This document shows, in pieces, positions 1-8,203 of a stretch of 64,000 nucleotides of DNA. Both the position numbers and the translations under genes were made by a program. The notes below the pieces were generated by a model that saw nothing but the letters and a program-made list of their open reading frames with translations, had not been told where the DNA came from and did no database searches. Source of the DNA: Pectobacterium punjabense (GTDB lineage: Bacteria; Pseudomonadota; Gammaproteobacteria; Enterobacterales; Enterobacteriaceae); assembly GCF_012427845.1 (NCBI RefSeq), contig NZ_CP038498.1, positions 1,798,001 to 1,862,000 on the forward strand, given 5' to 3'. Numbering within the stretch: the first letter of the stretch is position 1; every line of letters starts with the position of its first letter.

Positions 1-27
1 AGCTAAGACCTGATCTGGCAGTGTTGC

Positions 28-72
28 GGCGCAGAGCAGAGCTAAACGTAATCTGACAGGCTGCTCTGTGCC
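28..72. other. Stem-loop upstream of the HNH gene
   Basis: Positions 28-39 and 61-72 form an inverted repeat with 11 of 12 positions pairing and a 21-base loop. No T-tract follows on either strand, so it is not a clear terminator. It could be an end of a gene or element lying to the left, or an RNA or protein binding site. Seen in sequence; role unknown. Confidence 0.35.
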
Positions 73-166
73 AGGAGCGGAACTTGCTTACATCGTGCTA
101 TGTTAGTTTGCTGGGAGCAGGTCAATTGTGTCATCTCTCCAATGAATTAGATTAAAGGCTTGCAAA

Positions 167-1690
167 ATGAACTACATCAGAAAAAAATCTTTGAGCAAGA
201 AAACAGCCAAGAAAGCCAAACAGAAGTTGCTTACCCCAGAACAAAGAGCATTGCAAGCAGCCAAACAAGACCAACTAAGGGAAATCAAATTCGCTATCGC
301 TGTTCATGCTATTAACCTTTTTCAGCAATATAAAGCACTCCGTAAAAATGGATTAGATAGTCCCACTGCTACTTTGCAAGCTCATGCTGGTTATAAAAAA
401 GTACACGGGCATAAATTCTCTAGTTCCATGTGGACAAAAATCAAAACTAAAGCAGGAATTCAGATCCATAATCACGAAAGACAAAATAGCCGTAAATCGC
501 TTAATCTTGCTAAGCTCCGTACCCGCTTAGAGGCTAAACGTAGTGTACTTACACAGAATCAAAAGAAAGTACATAACCAGAATGCAAGTACATTACGTTT
601 AATCGGTGGCAAGAAGCTACCTGTAACATCTATGGGGCTTGTTGTATGTCCTGTCTGCCAGATTCATGTAAAAGATGATGCTATAGAGTGGCATTTACGA
701 CACAACCACGTAGGCCATGTCGCTAACCCACTTACTATGCCTGTAGTAACTCCTGTTGATGCTGTCGAAGATGCAGATAGTAGAGTGAATAGATCCACTG
801 GTGAAAGATACATTTCTTTTTGGACTGATAAACCAGAAGGCACTAAACGTTATTTATTACAAGTTTATCCTAATGCAATCCGTGTAACTCTTCCCTTCAT
901 GGGGTTAGATCTAAACAGCAAATGTGTTACTAAATGGTTTGATAATTTAGAAGAAGCTGTAGAAATACGTGATCTATTAATTGGTGACAAAACACTTCCT
1001 ATTGAAGCTCCTACTATTGATGTGGAAATTGATAAGGAAGATAAACGCTATTTCAATAAACAAGTTTATCAAACTGCATTACGAACAATGACACAATCAG
1101 AAGCCTGGAAACTCGCCACTGATGAAGATGCTAGTATGATATTTTTAAGCTATCAATACATAAGCCCATTAACACCACCGGAACCTAATATTGAAACATC
1201 TTTTGTCATAGGTACAGGGGCTATAGCTATTAATGAAGAGCTAACTAAGCCTATAGAAGCTGCACATGATGCCTGTGCTACAGGGCGTACAGTTGAAGTT
1301 ACGCACAAAGCCCGTCATGCAGGAGATCAAGCTGATTTCAAACGCCGTGTTTGGGATAACTTCAATGGTAGATGTGCTATCACTGGCTATAAACTGCCAG
1401 AAGGGATATTAGAAGCTGCACACATTGAAGCAATAACAGAAGCTGCGAACAACAACACCTCTAACGGTCTATTACTTGAAGTAAGTCTACACCGTATGTT
1501 TGATAAAGGATTGATGGGGATTAATCCAGATGATTTAACGGTTCATTTTGCTATTGATTGTATCCACAAAACTATCTTTGAGGGTAAAACCATACAACCG
1601 CATCATGTAGACCTTGATGCTGATAAGTTGACGGGAAAATGGAAAAAGTTCAATGATAAGAGTGAACATGACTTGTCTGAGTACGCTTGA
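167..1690 (+). CDS. HNH endonuclease-domain protein with zinc-finger-like motif
   Basis: A 507-residue protein. The C-terminus (about 390-455) reads as an HNH_2-type nuclease: a FKRRVWDNFNGRCAITG segment, then EAAHI (H419), NGLLL (around 433-437) and LHRMFDKGLM (H442, D446), the expected ββα-metal order. Residues 161-184 hold CPVC plus several histidines (C161, C164, H176, H181 or H184), resembling a C2H2-type zinc site. The N-terminal 150 residues are very lysine-rich and probably bind DNA. The middle (210-275) resembles an AP2-like DNA-binding fold only loosely. No partner methyltransferase is adjacent; the next genes are on the opposite strand. AT-rich composition and position in the mobile element suggest transferred cargo, possibly a nuclease acting on foreign DNA. 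The nuclease domain call is firm; the target is unknown. Confidence 0.8.
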   Translation: MNYIRKKSLSKKTAKKAKQKLLTPEQRALQAAKQDQLREIKFAIAVHAINLFQQYKALRKNGLDSPTATLQAHAGYKKVHGHKFSSSMWTKIKTKAGIQIHNHERQNSRKSLNLAKLRTRLEAKRSVLTQNQKKVHNQNASTLRLIGGKKLPVTSMGLVVCPVCQIHVKDDAIEWHLRHNHVGHVANPLTMPVVTPVDAVEDADSRVNRSTGERYISFWTDKPEGTKRYLLQVYPNAIRVTLPFMGLDLNSKCVTKWFDNLEEAVEIRDLLIGDKTLPIEAPTIDVEIDKEDKRYFNKQVYQTALRTMTQSEAWKLATDEDASMIFLSYQYISPLTPPEPNIETSFVIGTGAIAINEELTKPIEAAHDACATGRTVEVTHKARHAGDQADFKRRVWDNFNGRCAITGYKLPEGILEAAHIEAITEAANNNTSNGLLLEVSLHRMFDKGLMGINPDDLTVHFAIDCIHKTIFEGKTIQPHHVDLDADKLTGKWKKFNDKSEHDLSEYA

Positions 1691-2008
1691 AATAAAGCGT
1701 GTAGTGGAGAGCTAAATTCGGTCACTTAAACTGTATTACTCGATCTGACACACGGTCTTAAAAGGTTCATAGTTACCGGTTTTGATATGGATGCCGAAGC
1801 CTTTTACAAAATGTAAGTATCCCAGCAAAATGAACCATTCACTTTAACAGATATGTCAATTTCCGCATTTCGCTCAATGCCGCCTGTCAGATTTGTTTGT
1901 TGTCCGCGAAAACTGTCAGCTCAAGTCTAAGGTAAAGCCGATGAAAAAAGCCCATAGTGGTGAAACTACGGGCTAATGCTTTCCCTAATGCTGTTTATGG
2001 CGTATCAA
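1691..2008. other. Intergenic stretch without a gene
   Basis: No convincing open reading frame was seen between the HNH gene and the convergent lipoprotein gene. The only clear structure is the terminator at 1944-1974. Confidence 0.6.
1944..1974 (-). terminator. Rho-independent terminator of the lipoprotein genes
   Basis: Read on the minus strand, 1974-1949 forms a stem (AGCCC with GGGCT, then one mismatch, then TAGT with ACTA) and is followed directly by six T residues. It lies 35 bases past the lipoprotein stop codon. Confidence 0.8.
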
Positions 2009-2332
2009 TTATTTGGAGGGTGAAACCTTCCACTTGCCTTCAAATTTAAAGAACTTAAACTCCATAGTGGAGGTTTTTTCACCCAGAAACGGGAGTTTTG
2101 CACTGTATTCGACCGTGCATTTGTAACCCCCGTCGCTGTCTTTTTCTTTGCAAGCAATTTTCTTGGCGGAGTTAAAGACCACTCTCGCTGATTCAGACGG
2201 TGCGCCCTTATTCATATCTTCAGTAAAAGACTGCATCGCTTTTGTAATGTCGGCATCAGCCGGTTCGCTATCGCAGCCGGTAAGAAAAAATGACAGCACC
2301 AGTAAACCTAAGGATAATTTTTTATTCATCAT
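2009..2332 (-). CDS. Small lipoprotein of unknown function
   Basis: A 107-residue protein with a lipoprotein signal: positively charged N-terminus (MMNKK), hydrophobic core and the lipobox LTGC with C20 as the predicted acylated residue. The aspartate and serine after the cysteine (CDSE) could act as an inner-membrane retention signal under the +2 Asp rule. The mature part is about 85 residues, with two cysteines (in IACKE and YKCTV) that could form a disulfide, and it ends in a basic stretch. The fold resembles the DUF4878/NTF2-like lipoproteins only loosely. It is 26 bases downstream of another lipoprotein gene on the same strand, so the two are probably co-transcribed, and a strong terminator follows. 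Function unknown. Confidence 0.75.
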   Translation of the reverse strand: MMNKKLSLGLLVLSFFLTGCDSEPADADITKAMQSFTEDMNKGAPSESARVVFNSAKKIACKEKDSDGGYKCTVEYSAKLPFLGEKTSTMEFKFFKFEGKWKVSPSK

Positions 2333-2358
2333 AGCTCTCGTTAGCTGATTACTGCTTG

Positions 2359-2733
2359 TTAAAAGGCTCCGCGTTTAATCTCACTTGCACCAGCACTGAA
2401 CTCATAAGAACTGACTTTTTCACCTTTAAACGTAATGAGGATAGATTTTTCTTCAATATCCGTTCCTCCAATCAGCACCCCGACAAGAGGAATGTATGAT
2501 GTAGGTTTACTGCGGTAGTTATGCATCGAATAAGACCACTTTTCCTCATTATCTGAGGCGATGCGTTTATCCGGCTCACCAAATGCGGTTAATACTTCTG
2601 ACTTAGTGGTTTTTCCTTTTACGATTTTCGCTTTTACATCTTCCTGCGTTACATTTTTCAGTGTCTGATTACCGAAGGAATAACATCCAGAGAGAGCGAA
2701 TGATACCAATACTGCGGTGATGATTTTTTTCAT
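2359..2733 (-). CDS. BamE/SmpA-like lipoprotein
   Basis: A 124-residue protein with a lipoprotein signal peptide (lipobox LSGC, C17). The mature region has the pattern of the SmpA/OmlA (BamE-like) fold: a helix with KIVKGKTTKSEVLTAFGEPD, where the K-G-x-T-x-x-x-V and F-G-x-P-D elements are family hallmarks, then β-strands with a W-x-Y/S-Y segment (KWSYSM). It is not the core bamE gene, which lies elsewhere in enterobacteria; many plasmids and islands carry such paralogues. The gene lies between a second lipoprotein and a membrane protein in one direction, suggesting an envelope function for the group. Start ATG at 2733 follows a plausible AT-rich leader. Confidence 0.75.
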   Translation of the reverse strand: MKKIITAVLVSFALSGCYSFGNQTLKNVTQEDVKAKIVKGKTTKSEVLTAFGEPDKRIASDNEEKWSYSMHNYRSKPTSYIPLVGVLIGGTDIEEKSILITFKGEKVSSYEFSAGASEIKRGAF

Positions 2734-2768
2734 TACTATATGCCTTGGGATTTATTATTAATTAATTT

Positions 2769-3566
2769 TTAACGTGTTAATGATTTAACAAGATGTCTGA
2801 ATTCGATATCAAACTTGTCAACCCTGATGTTTAATAACCGGATCAGAGCATGGCAGACTAATGTTGATAGCAAATAGGTATGCCAGAGTTCGACGTTGTC
2901 GAAATTGAAAAGAAAAATGCAAAGTGAAGCGTTAGCAATAATATTAAGGATGATGAAAGTAGCAGCAAAAAAAGGTGGGACAGGCATAGCAGAACTATAG
3001 CTTGCAGCAGTAAATTGAAATCTGGGCCCCAGAAACAGCGTAATCGCACTTGGCCCAGATACAACAAAACATCTTCTGGGGAGGTTAATTTGTCGCTCTT
3101 TGGTGGTTTTATTAACAATCACTGCATCTTCAAATGATGTATAAGCGTTATGATCGCTGTAGCAGTGAAATGCGTATTTTTTAATACGATGCGATTCTCT
3201 GAACGCTAACCCGTGCGCAGAGATTTGTGTTTCTGCTCCGTCATCTTTTTTTACCCACAGGGTATCGTTGTTCGGGTCATAGCTGATGACCGTGCCTGAG
3301 AACGTTTCCTGAAATGTATATGCCCGACCGCAAAATTCAAATTTCTCAGTAGTGATTTGTTCTTTCCATTGTTGACGCACCCAGTCTCTGGAATCAGCGT
3401 CTTCTTTCCGGTTTTTCCTGTAGGTAAAAAAAGTCCAGATCAACAGGGGAGCAGTGACGGGCAGCCAGAGCCACCAAACCCCGATAGCATTTCCTCTGGA
3501 AAACCAGTCAATAAATAAAGGCAGCAATAATGCAATCCAAAAACGTCTCATGAGTAAAATGCTCAT
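2769..3566 (-). CDS. Membrane protein of unknown function
   Basis: A 265-residue protein. Two hydrophobic segments lie at the N-terminus (about 8-25 and 30-48), a soluble middle part of about 140 residues is rich in β-type sequence, and two further hydrophobic segments lie near 190-235. The arginine-rich MRRFW start and charged YRKNRKEDADSRDW after the second helix suggest a cytoplasmic N-terminus and cytoplasmic middle domain. It precedes the two lipoprotein genes on the same strand with a 35-base gap, so the three may form an operon. I do not recognise the family. Entry-exclusion or envelope modification would fit a mobile element, but nothing in the sequence demonstrates either. Confidence 0.65.
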   Translation of the reverse strand: MSILLMRRFWIALLLPLFIDWFSRGNAIGVWWLWLPVTAPLLIWTFFTYRKNRKEDADSRDWVRQQWKEQITTEKFEFCGRAYTFQETFSGTVISYDPNNDTLWVKKDDGAETQISAHGLAFRESHRIKKYAFHCYSDHNAYTSFEDAVIVNKTTKERQINLPRRCFVVSGPSAITLFLGPRFQFTAASYSSAMPVPPFFAATFIILNIIANASLCIFLFNFDNVELWHTYLLSTLVCHALIRLLNIRVDKFDIEFRHLVKSLTR

Positions 3567-3883
3567 ACAAATTCCTTAATAGCTGAAGGTGAAAGTCATA
3601 TTCGATGTATGAAGAAGTCAGGAACTATGCATGAGACGAGTTGTGTCATTTCATAACCTTTCGTTAGTTGAATAAGTAAATAGAACAGTTAAATCAGTGT
3701 TTTATAAGATATCGTAAAGCTACATTTTGAACAGTTGTGATTAAACAAAGCAAATCGCTTGTAACGATCGATGGTTCACTTATGATAGTTTAAATCTATC
3801 ATAATCGTAATATAGATCGTTTATACCGATCGTTTGTTTTGTGTTTTTTGTATGAAGAAGAACTTGCAGAAGCCTTATCAGCC
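3567..3883. other. AT-rich intergenic region with short repeats
   Basis: No gene was seen. A perfect 9-base inverted repeat (TTATGATAG / CTATCATAA) spans 3780-3804 with a 7-base spacer. Around it are several GATCG-containing words (3765-3835), for example ATCGTTTATA and ATCGTTTG, which look like a loose iteron or operator cluster. It lies downstream of the relaxase and upstream of the membrane gene, so it could be the promoter of the latter, a terminator of the former, or both. Confidence 0.4.
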
Positions 3884-5236
3884 TTACATTGAGAATGATG
3901 ATGGGGATGATTTTGGGGTAGTTTGAATGGTGTTTTTTGGTGTTAACGCCGTAATTTCTATTATTTTCCCGCCAGTAATAGTGTTGTGTTTTCCTGGGCG
4001 TTTGAGTGTTGGGATTTTGAGTTTTTTCAACATGCCAATGATGATGTTGAGGTAGGGGATGGTTTCCAACCATCTGAAACTCGTAAGCATATGAGATACC
4101 GGTTTTCTGCGGGGAGCTTCTTTTACCGCTTCGGTTACATACACTTCTTTGTTACTTACAACAGCTTCGTTGCGAAGCGCTGTGGGATAAGTGATAGCGT
4201 ATTCGTCCTGACCAGCGTCTTTATTAAGGGTAAGCGTTTCGGTAGGGCTGTTAACGTCTTCTGTTGTGATTTCAGGGGTATCTATAGCAATGGTCATATC
4301 AAGAGCTTCGCTAACAGATGCTTCACTAACAGGTGTTTCACTGACAGAGGCTTTCAGAGAGAACAGAAAGTCATTATCGCGTTCCGGTTGGTAATCGATC
4401 TTGTTTTGTAATTCAGCCCAGGAATAGTTTTTGCCAAGCTGCGAAGCTTTGAAAGCAATCCCTTGGTATTCGAATGAAAAACCATTCATCTTTCCGGTAG
4501 AAGCGATGTTCGGAACTACCCTGATGTTTCGTGCCACAAGCTGCGTCACAAACTCAGTCGTTGATGGTTTACCGGCAAGCAATGCTTCAAGAGCTTCCTG
4601 GATGACTGTTTTTGGGGATGGCTCTTCCTTATACTTCTCCATCATCGCTTCGTTACGCGACAGCTTTTTAGGTTTTGGTATTGCGCCCATAGGCTTTTGT
4701 GTCGGGGATTCTCTAGATAGCGAAGGAGGGTAGGGCGAAGCTGGGGATTGGGATGCTCCCGATTCTGGTCCTTTGGTTCTTGTCAGGTGGTGATCTATTT
4801 CTAACTGCTGAATGATACGGGTGCTGATGAGGTTTTCATTTTTGCCAAGGTAAAGTTTCCCAGCATTCAGGTCGATACGACTGGCAATAACGTGGATGTG
4901 CTGGCCGTCAATATCGTCATGCAGCACATAGCATCTGAGATGCGTTTCAGAGAACCCCATACGCTTCATATAGTCATCAGCAATCTCTAACCATTGAGCC
5001 TCTGTCAGCGCTTCGTTTTTCGGCAGGCGAAGCGAATTGTGCCAGACAGGTTTAGCGACATCCGGGCGAAGCGTTTTTGTGGTATTAAATTCAGCGATCA
5101 GATCTCCGGCTGCATCCCCCATCATGTTCCCACCAATCACTACTGGATCTTTTTTATGGTGAGAACCTGGCCTTAATGCATAGAGAACTACACCAGCGAA
5201 ACCCTTACCTCGGCGGATTTTTTGCATTCCCTTCAC
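3884..5236 (-). CDS. MOBP-type relaxase (mobilization nuclease)
   Basis: A 450-residue protein. Residues 106-121 read HDDIDGQHIHVIASRI, the HxDxxxxHxH...R histidine triad of the Relaxase/VirD2 family (H106, H113, H115), which holds the metal for strand nicking at oriT. Y19 in the N-terminal VVLYAL segment is the likely nucleophile by analogy with MOBP relaxases. The C-terminal half is low in predicted structure, with short SE-TPVSE-ASVSE repeats near 300-315, and likely makes other contacts. The start overlaps the end of the upstream mobC-like gene by 32 bases, which indicates translational coupling. No conjugation pore genes are present in the window, so transfer would need a helper plasmid or ICE. 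Confidence 0.9.
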   Translation of the reverse strand: MKGMQKIRRGKGFAGVVLYALRPGSHHKKDPVVIGGNMMGDAAGDLIAEFNTTKTLRPDVAKPVWHNSLRLPKNEALTEAQWLEIADDYMKRMGFSETHLRCYVLHDDIDGQHIHVIASRIDLNAGKLYLGKNENLISTRIIQQLEIDHHLTRTKGPESGASQSPASPYPPSLSRESPTQKPMGAIPKPKKLSRNEAMMEKYKEEPSPKTVIQEALEALLAGKPSTTEFVTQLVARNIRVVPNIASTGKMNGFSFEYQGIAFKASQLGKNYSWAELQNKIDYQPERDNDFLFSLKASVSETPVSEASVSEALDMTIAIDTPEITTEDVNSPTETLTLNKDAGQDEYAITYPTALRNEAVVSNKEVYVTEAVKEAPRRKPVSHMLTSFRWLETIPYLNIIIGMLKKLKIPTLKRPGKHNTITGGKIIEITALTPKNTIQTTPKSSPSSFSM

Positions 5237-5582
5237 AGGGGCTGCTCCATATATTGGTCTGTATCAGGTTCTGGCGAAGCTCTGATATCTGACGTTTCAC
5301 AGCGAAGAGTTCTGTCTGTGTTAGAGAGCTTCCAACACTTTTATCATCGAGATGGACAACCAGCTTATTCAGATTCTGCGAAATCTCACCAAGGGTTTTC
5401 CAGGCTTTGAGATTAACAGGGGGAATAACGGAGGGAAGGTTATGCTGAAATGCCATACGCAGCCATTCAGCTTTGCGGTGATGGCCACGCCTTTCATTCA
5501 GAAGCGACAACTCTTCATTATTTAATCTGACACTGACGCAATGGCAGCGAAGGATATTATTAAAATTATTACCAGTGCTCAT
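5205..5582 (-). CDS. MobC-like relaxosome accessory protein
   Basis: A 125-residue protein. Residues about 12-45 (HCVSVRLNNEELSLLNERR...KAEWLRMAF) fit a ribbon-helix-helix DNA-binding unit of the MobC/MbeC family: a β-strand with alternating residues, then two helices. The C-terminal half is helical (ISQNLNKLVVHLDD... then a heptad-like RQISELRQNLI), as in relaxosome proteins that help the relaxase melt oriT. It is the first gene of the two-gene mob operon, overlaps the relaxase gene by 32 bases, and the oriT-like hairpin lies 135 bases upstream of its start. Its DNA-binding sites are likely in that upstream region. Confidence 0.8.
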   Translation of the reverse strand: MSTGNNFNNILRCHCVSVRLNNEELSLLNERRGHHRKAEWLRMAFQHNLPSVIPPVNLKAWKTLGEISQNLNKLVVHLDDKSVGSSLTQTELFAVKRQISELRQNLIQTNIWSSPCEGNAKNPPR

Positions 5583-5716
5583 ATGAACTCCTTTTCATAT
5601 AATAAAATAAAAGCATATTCCGTATGCTTAGAATTACTTATATTGCAGAAGCCAACAATGTCAATGCATGATGTTGATTTTGCTTTTAATTTTTTTTCAA
5701 CCGAAGGGCGAAAAAA

Positions 5717-5767
5717 CAAGGGAAAACTCGGAGAAGCCAGCGTAGCGCTTCGGAGAGTTAGCCCTTG
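5717..5767. other. Putative oriT (compound inverted repeat)
   Basis: Three nested pairs can be read: CAAGGG (5717-5722) with CCCTTG (5762-5767), AACTC (5725-5729) with GAGTT (5755-5759), and GAAGC (5733-5737) with GCTTC (5747-5751). The element sits upstream of the mobC-like and relaxase genes, the usual place of oriT for mobilizable elements. The CTTGCTTA just after the right arm is a reasonable nic-region candidate. Location plus architecture support oriT; the nick position is inferred only. Confidence 0.6.
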
Positions 5768-5846
5768 CTTAATTATTTTGATTTCAATATTGACATTTTA
5801 TTTTTCTTTGTTATTTATTTGTTATGGTTGTTAGTTTTCAGAGAAT

Positions 5847-6167
5847 ATGCGTGATAATTTAAAGTTAGGGGGAGGTATGGTAAATAATTTTATTGGTGTA
5901 TTTAAAAACTCAAAAGAATCAAGATATAGCGTATGTTTATTATTGTTGATGTTAATGATCGATATACCAATATATTACTATTTTGTTGGTGTATCATCTT
6001 TGATGAACACACATGGGCTGGATTTATTTATAACAAATGATTTTTTTCGGTTTATGTTTCCTGCATCAAGTTATTTTCTGATGATTCAGTTTGTTTTGAC
6101 AACATTATTAATTGCTGGAATTTTTTATGATTTAAAATCAGGGAGGTATATAAATAAAAAGCCCTAA
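5847..6167 (+). CDS. Small membrane protein of unknown function
   Basis: A 106-residue protein read from ATG 5847; an alternative ATG at 5877 would give 96 residues and has a GGGGGAGGT directly before it, though the spacing is unusually short. Hydrophobic segments lie at about 29-49 (YSVCLLLLMLMIDIPIYYYF) and 75-95 (YFLMIQFVLTTLLIAGIF), with a lysine- and arginine-rich C-terminus expected in the cytoplasm. It lies between oriT and a convergent membrane-protein gene. Very AT-rich. I do not recognise it; the start is uncertain. Confidence 0.55.
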   Translation: MRDNLKLGGGMVNNFIGVFKNSKESRYSVCLLLLMLMIDIPIYYYFVGVSSLMNTHGLDLFITNDFFRFMFPASSYFLMIQFVLTTLLIAGIFYDLKSGRYINKKP

Positions 6168-6201
6168 TGTTTTTTAAATGTAACACTAGAGCTATTTTAT
6201 A

Positions 6202-6651
6202 TTAAACAATTGTTTCTTTATAATATTTAATTAATGAACGGACTGAAAGTAGTGTTTTTATAGTTGCAAAGGCTGCAATGGCTGATAATAAATACAGAGA
6301 GAAAATAATTATATATTTTTTTGAGTTTTCAATATCCCCATAAGATATGAATTCGATTACATCTTGGAAAGATATTTTTATATTTGATATAGACAGTATT
6401 GTTAATAATAAACTTATTAGACCAAATAAATATAGAATAGCATCTGATAATTTTTCTAAGATATTGATGTTTCTCTCTGTACTATTCATAAAAATGAAAA
6501 AAAACACTGTTCCAGTGGCTGTTGGAATTGTTACCAATAGAGCAATATGAAATTTAAAGTAGTATAACATTGGGATTATAAGATACGGAAGAATTAAAAA
6601 AGTAAAACCTTGAAACCAAATTATTTTCTTTGGTTTTTCTATGTTGGACAT
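6202..6651 (-). CDS. Four-helix membrane protein of unknown function
   Basis: A 149-residue protein when started at ATG 6651, chosen because AAAGGA lies eight bases upstream; a longer in-frame extension to 6714 has no evident ribosome-binding site. Four hydrophobic stretches can be seen ([74 protein letters not shown]) with short polar loops. It is convergent with the small membrane-protein gene at 5847-6167. There is no motif that indicates a function. The AT-rich composition matches the rest of the element. Confidence 0.55.
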   Translation of the reverse strand: MSNIEKPKKIIWFQGFTFLILPYLIIPMLYYFKFHIALLVTIPTATGTVFFFIFMNSTERNINILEKLSDAILYLFGLISLLLTILSISNIKISFQDVIEFISYGDIENSKKYIIIFSLYLLSAIAAFATIKTLLSVRSLIKYYKETIV

Positions 6652-6894
6652 TGATTTTTCCTTTGTCAAAGTGAATGAGTAATATGTGTTTCTATATCTA
6701 ATCAATATGGTCATATGATAGACGTTTTATTGAAAAAATTAGCTATAAATAATTTCATGAAATAATTAGGCTGATATGTGATTTTCTGATCAATAAAAAC
6801 ATTTTTACACAGATAAGTGTAAATAAAAATAGATAATAATAATATTAATCACTGAAATGATTTTTTTTGATGGTTTTTCGGATTTTTAAATAAA

Positions 6895-7911
6895 TTGAAC
6901 TTTCAGGAGATTGGCGGATCTGATCGCTATAGTCGTTTCAGCATAGGGTCCCCATGGCAAAGCAAATGTTTAAGGCCACCAGCTGGTCAGCCTAAAATAA
7001 ATCGCTCGGGCTGCGCGGTTCGCTGACAGTCTGGCCTGATGAGTCTGCCATTGCTGCATGGACTGAGTGTGCACAGCCTGAAGGTCGTGGCCTACCGCTT
7101 CACTACACCGATATGATTATTACCACGGTCTTAATGATGAAGCGCGTGTTCAACCTGCCGCTCCGGGTTTTACAGAATTTCGTTGACTCAATTTTTAATG
7201 ATGGAGCTGCCGCTGTGCTGCCCGAATTACTTTCTGGTCAGCAAACGAGCAAAGAGTGTCAACATCAGCATAAAAACGCCAACCCATAGTGAAATCCCAC
7301 ATCTGGTCATCGACGCTACTGATCTGAAGGTCTTTGGTGAAGGCTAATGGAAAGTCAGACAGTATGGGTCTGACAGACTCAGAGGGGCGCAAGCTTCATC
7401 TGGTTGCAGACAGTGCGGAACACGAGATTATCTGTCTCGATTTATCGCTCAGCAGTACGACAGATGGCAGGCACTGCCAAGGCTGATTAACCAGACTAAC
7501 AGAAGAATCAGGGAAGCCATCTGCAGATGGCACTTATGACGCAAGCTACTGCCATCATGCATTACGGAGGAAAAAGATCAGGTTGCTTATCCTTCCACGA
7601 AGCGGAGTACAATACTGGCCTGACAAGTAACATGCTCGTAACCACGCTGTGGCGAATCAGCATCGTAGCAGCAGTAATGGCGTCTGGAAAAAGAAAGTGG
7701 CTATCATCGTCGCTCAGTGCCGGAAACAGAGATGTTCCGAATCAAAACGTTGCTGGGTGACGCCTGAGCATGCGGGATTATGATGCTCAGTGGGTGAAGC
7801 GATGGCGATAGTCAAAGCGCTAAACCGGATGCCGCACTGCATCTGGATCGCATAACAGGTGTTCCTGCGGGATCGATCCTGCTGGCTAACTCTGATTTAT
7901 TCAACAAAACC
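6895..7911 (+). pseudogene. Decayed IS903-like (IS5 family) insertion sequence
   Basis: From about 6953 the plus strand translates, with in-frame stops and frameshifts, into segments typical of IS903/IS102 transposases: MAKQ...TSWSA, RGSLTVWPDESAIAA, HYTDMIITTVLMMKRVFNLP, then HLVADSAEHEIICL. The right terminal repeat is well preserved: 7894-7911 matches the 18-base IS903 end at 17 positions when the known GGCTTTGTTGAATAAATC end is reverse-complemented. No matching left end was found, so the left terminus is deleted or eroded. Multiple stops rule out an active transposase. GC content is higher than the surrounding sequence. Confidence 0.8.
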
Positions 7912-8203
7912 GATTTTTCTATCGATTATCGGTAAATTTTTCACAATGGTTTTTACCATGTTAAAAATCTTTACGGACTACGTTTTTTATAATTCATCTC
8001 CGCCATTAGTATTCAAACTGTCCATATAAAAAACTCCTATTAAAGTAACTTGAAATTATTTAATTTATTGATTTTTAATATTTTTATTTCGTTGTGCATG
8101 AGGTGGAAAACGTGGGCGATATACTCTAAAATATAGAGCCATTTCAATTTTCAGGTTAAGATGTAAGCTAATAATTAAAATTTTATTCTTCTGGGAGATA
8201 TAA
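7912..8203. promoter_or_regulatory. Promoter region of the ParB-like cassette
   Basis: Non-coding AT-rich leader. A perfect 5-base inverted repeat with a 5-base spacer (CTCTA...TAGAG) spans 8124-8138 and overlaps a TATACT hexamer at 8119-8124, so an operator over a promoter is possible. A purine-rich GGGAGATATAA lies directly before the ATG at 8204. The assignment of the operator is inference. Confidence 0.35.

Noticed and set aside
3780..3835. Plasmid replication origin with iterons
   Set aside because: The repeated GATCG words are short and irregular, and no replication initiator gene is present in the element.
5541..5834. A plus-strand frame of 97 codons across the oriT region
   Set aside because: It overlaps the mobC-like gene end to end with oriT and shows no family pattern or ribosome-binding site; it would place coding sequence across the transfer origin.
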